A DNA stretch of 64,000 nt from Agrobacterium tumefaciens (GTDB taxonomy: Bacteria; Pseudomonadota; Alphaproteobacteria; Rhizobiales; Rhizobiaceae), in the NCBI RefSeq assembly GCF_013318015.2, contig NZ_CP115841.1, positions 62,001 to 126,000 on the forward strand, written 5' to 3'. Positions within the stretch are counted from its first letter, which is position 1, and each line of letters begins with the position of its first letter. The notes beneath the pieces were generated by a model. It was not told where the DNA came from. It ran no database searches and saw nothing but the letters and a program-made list of their open reading frames with translations. Positions 61,964 through 64,000 of this stretch are shown here, piece by piece. A program made the position numbers and the translations under genes.

Positions 61964-63054
61964 TGAGCGGATTATTTTCCTCAATCGGCCGCAAGGGCCT
62001 GTTTCTTGTCGATCCGGAAAAGGCACACGGCCTGTCCGTGGCGGCGCTGAAAAGCGGCTTTCTGCCCACCTGCATGGTGCCGCACGATCCGCGGCTGCAG
62101 CAGACCGTTGCAGGCCTCGTTTTCCCCAATCCGCTCGGCATGGCGGCGGGTTACGACAAGAATGCGGAAGTCCCGGGACCACTTCTGAGGCTCGGTTTCG
62201 GCTTTACTGAAATCGGCACCGTCACGCCGCGTGGGCAATCCGGCAATCCCAAACCGCGCATCTTCCGTCTGGTTGAGGATGAAGGCGTCATCAACCGCCT
62301 CGGTTTCAACAATGAAGGCCATGCCGCAGCGCTGGAGCGCCTGAAGCAGGCGCAGCTACGCGGTATCGTCGGCGTCAATATCGGTGCCAACAAGGACAGC
62401 GAAGACCGCATCGCCGATTATGTGCAGGGCATCGAGGCCTTTTATTCGGTCGCATCCTATTTCACCGTCAACATCTCTTCGCCCAATACGCCGGGTCTGC
62501 GTGACTTGCAGGCGCGCGAAAGCCTCGCGGCACTTCTTGGCGCCGTGCTGGAGCGCCGCAGGGCAGAAGCCGAACGCTTTGGCAAACGCATTCCGATCTT
62601 TCTGAAGATCGCGCCCGATCTGACCGAGGAAGGGCTGGATGACGTGGCGGAAGAGGCGCTGGCCCATGATCTCGATGGCCTGATCGTCTCCAACACCACG
62701 CTCTCGCGTGAAGGCCTGCGGCCCGGTCCGCATAAGGGTGAGGCGGGTGGATTGTCCGGTAAGCCGCTATTCGAGCTGTCGACCACTGTTCTCGCCAAAA
62801 TGCGCCGGCGCGTCGGCAGCAATCTGCCCATCATCGGCGTGGGTGGCGTTTCTTCGCCGGAAACGGCATTGGAAAAGGTAAGGGCAGGGGCGGATCTGGT
62901 TCAGCTCTATTCCTGCATGGTCTATGAAGGCCCCGGCCTGCCGTCGTCCATCGTCAAAGGCCTGTCGAAGCTGGTCTCTCGCGAAGGTGTACAGTCCATT
63001 CGTGACCTACGCGACAGCACGGTCGACCGCTGGGCCGACCGCAAGCTTGGATGA
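61963..63054 (+). CDS. pyrD: Dihydroorotate dehydrogenase (quinone, class 2)
   Basis: 363 residues. It oxidises dihydroorotate to orotate using FMN and quinone at the inner membrane. The class-2 nucleophile Ser is in VNISSPNTPGLRDLQ; other landmarks are NPLGMAAGYDKNAEV, EIGTVTPRGQ, FLKIAPDLTEEG and IIGVGGVSSPETALEKV. The N-terminal ~20 residues form the membrane-association helix typical of class 2. Start overlaps the DUF952 stop by 1 bp. Third pyrimidine gene in the window, apart from pyrC and pyrE. Confidence 0.96.
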   Translation: MSGLFSSIGRKGLFLVDPEKAHGLSVAALKSGFLPTCMVPHDPRLQQTVAGLVFPNPLGMAAGYDKNAEVPGPLLRLGFGFTEIGTVTPRGQSGNPKPRIFRLVEDEGVINRLGFNNEGHAAALERLKQAQLRGIVGVNIGANKDSEDRIADYVQGIEAFYSVASYFTVNISSPNTPGLRDLQARESLAALLGAVLERRRAEAERFGKRIPIFLKIAPDLTEEGLDDVAEEALAHDLDGLIVSNTTLSREGLRPGPHKGEAGGLSGKPLFELSTTVLAKMRRRVGSNLPIIGVGGVSSPETALEKVRAGADLVQLYSCMVYEGPGLPSSIVKGLSKLVSREGVQSIRDLRDSTVDRWADRKLG

Positions 63055-63178
63055 CGATGACCTGAACGGTCGAGACGCTGCGTCGGTTAAGATAAGTGCT
63101 TATCGTGGTGGTGTGCTCTCCTGCCTCATCCCTGTGACAGGGACAGGAATGAGGGTGGAGGGGGCGCCCCCCGTTATC

Positions 63179-63676
63179 TCACGCGCAGAGCACCATCGCC
63201 CAATAGGGCCGGTTGCGGCTTGCGGCATCATAGGCAACCGCGACGCCAAGGCCATTATAGGGTCCGAGCATGTTTTCGAGATGATGTTTCGAGCCGATCC
63301 AGGCCTTGACGACACGCTCCACGCTGTCCTGCCCGGCCGCCACGTTTTCCGCTGCCGGTAGCGGCACATTGCCGTCCTTCATGCGGATGAGGAAACTGTC
63401 GGTCAGGCCGATCAGATGCGCCATCTTCTGCGCCTTGACCATGCGTCCGGCCTGATAAGCGGCCGCACCACTTGCCGCACTACTGAAGGAGAGTGGCGAA
63501 AGCCCTTTCGAGCGGCGCAACTCGTTGACCATTGGAAGCGCTGCCGCGGTCTCATCGCGGGTGCCTGACGGCATGCCCTTGTTTGTAGGCACGGAAACAC
63601 AGGCGGAAAGAACGGAACCGGCGGAAATCAGCACGAAGCCGCGCCGCGTAAGCGTCTGGAAAGATGTGTCGGTCAT
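63179..63676 (-). CDS. Tat-exported CAP/SCP-domain lipoprotein
   Basis: 165 residues. The signal has a twin-Arg motif TRRGFVLIS (Arg11-Arg12) and a lipobox LSAC (Cys26), giving a lipoprotein. The remainder is a CAP (SCP/PR-1/YkwD) domain: MVNELRRSKGLSPLSF, KMAHLIGLTD, and HHLENMLGPYNGLGVAVAYD near the end. Outside the cytoplasm; the function of bacterial CAP proteins is mostly unknown. 1 bp from the membrane-protein gene upstream. Confidence 0.88.
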   Translation of the reverse strand: MTDTSFQTLTRRGFVLISAGSVLSACVSVPTNKGMPSGTRDETAAALPMVNELRRSKGLSPLSFSSAASGAAAYQAGRMVKAQKMAHLIGLTDSFLIRMKDGNVPLPAAENVAAGQDSVERVVKAWIGSKHHLENMLGPYNGLGVAVAYDAASRNRPYWAMVLCA

Positions 63677-63677
63677 G

Positions 63678-63944
63678 TCAGCGGCGATAGCTCAGGAGGC
63701 GCAGGATGATGAAAATGGGTATGACGATCGTCGCGCCAAGGATCAGATAGTCGCCGATTGCGCCAAGCGCGTGGAAACCGCTGCGCCACAGATCGACCAC
63801 GAAGTCGCGTGCGCCATAGATGATATTCCATGGCGTCAATCCGAAGATCGCCATCAGAAAGCCGACGAGCAATGAAACCACCAGCAGCTTCACCACGGTG
63901 CGGGCCACCGTATCACCCAGCATTTTGTTGACCTCACCGGCCAT
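63678..63944 (-). CDS. Small two-helix membrane protein (DUF6460-like)
   Basis: 88 residues. Two membrane helices (about residues 17-40 and 63-82) around a short amphipathic segment (PWNIIYGARDFVVDLWRSG), basic end LRLLSYRR. Resembles small DUF6460-type proteins of Rhizobiales; that family name is from memory and not certain. GGAG 7 nt upstream supports ATG 63944 over the start at 63950. It is 1 bp from the CAP lipoprotein gene, probably one operon. Confidence 0.7.
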   Translation of the reverse strand: MAGEVNKMLGDTVARTVVKLLVVSLLVGFLMAIFGLTPWNIIYGARDFVVDLWRSGFHALGAIGDYLILGATIVIPIFIILRLLSYRR

Positions 63945-64000
63945 CAGCAAGTCTCCTGTTTTGTCCTGACATATGAAGCACGCTGCTTCGATGCAAGTTT

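Overview
The window looks like a chromosomal segment of a Rhizobiaceae alphaproteobacterium, most likely Agrobacterium. The evidence is GC-rich codon use, GcrA with a GANTC cluster, RirA-type (TGA-N9-TCA) boxes, an EcfG-type stress promoter signature, a SAM-II riboswitch ahead of metZ, a long-form dCTP deaminase, and phoR-pstSCAB-phoU-phoB in one run. The assignment is an inference from gene content. No IS elements, CRISPR arrays, rRNA or phage genes were seen. Three tRNA genes (Arg, Thr, Gly) are present with no integrase beside them.

Layout. 1-4.2 kb: the end of a chemotaxis receptor, an orphan sensor kinase, tRNA-Arg and a methyltransferase. 4.4-9.5 kb: a carbohydrate/glycerophosphodiester-type ABC transporter operon (ATPase, two permeases, binding protein) ending in a metallophosphodiesterase, with a perfect GntR-like palindrome ahead of it. 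9.8-19.6 kb: a CoA-transferase, a DUF900-type lipoprotein hydrolase, a proline-racemase-family enzyme with a Ser/Cys pair, pyrC, pyrE, a PfkB sugar kinase, two coupled esterases and a transcarbamylase-like protein with a degenerate carbamoyl-phosphate loop. 19.7-23.2 kb: pgi and fadD on the minus strand. 23.5-30.9 kb: an iron locus (ferric ABC ATPase, binding protein and permease, TonB-dependent siderophore receptor, AraC regulator) in which four promoter regions carry exact TGA-N9-TCA boxes. 30.9-32.4 kb: small stress-type genes (PRC-barrel, DUF982, a 24-residue membrane peptide, Pmp3/YqaE) and tRNA-Thr. 32.5-35.9 kb: a nitronate-monooxygenase-like enzyme, an unknown membrane protein and PPK2. 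36-44 kb: the phosphate system phoR, pstS-C-A-B, phoU, phoB with a Pho box. 44.3-51.8 kb: gcrA, argD-argF-hslO, apaG, SAM-II-metZ and dcd. 52-53.2 kb: aqpZ and a glycine-rich small protein. 53.3-59.9 kb: a surface-polysaccharide locus (membrane glycosyltransferase, orphan family-3 binding protein, flippase, Wzy/WaaL-type protein, deacetylase). 60-64 kb: an S24 repressor, a NarL-type response regulator, a DUF952 protein, pyrD, a Tat/CAP-domain lipoprotein and a small membrane protein.

How it fits together. PstSCAB brings in phosphate and PhoU/PhoR/PhoB sense it, with PPK2 nearby as a polyphosphate enzyme. The iron genes look like one RirA regulon with local AraC control. pyrC, pyrE and pyrD are pyrimidine genes in separate units. 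argD and argF are arginine genes. All three ABC transporters have a stable hairpin just after the binding-protein gene, a layout expected to keep the binding protein in excess over its partners.
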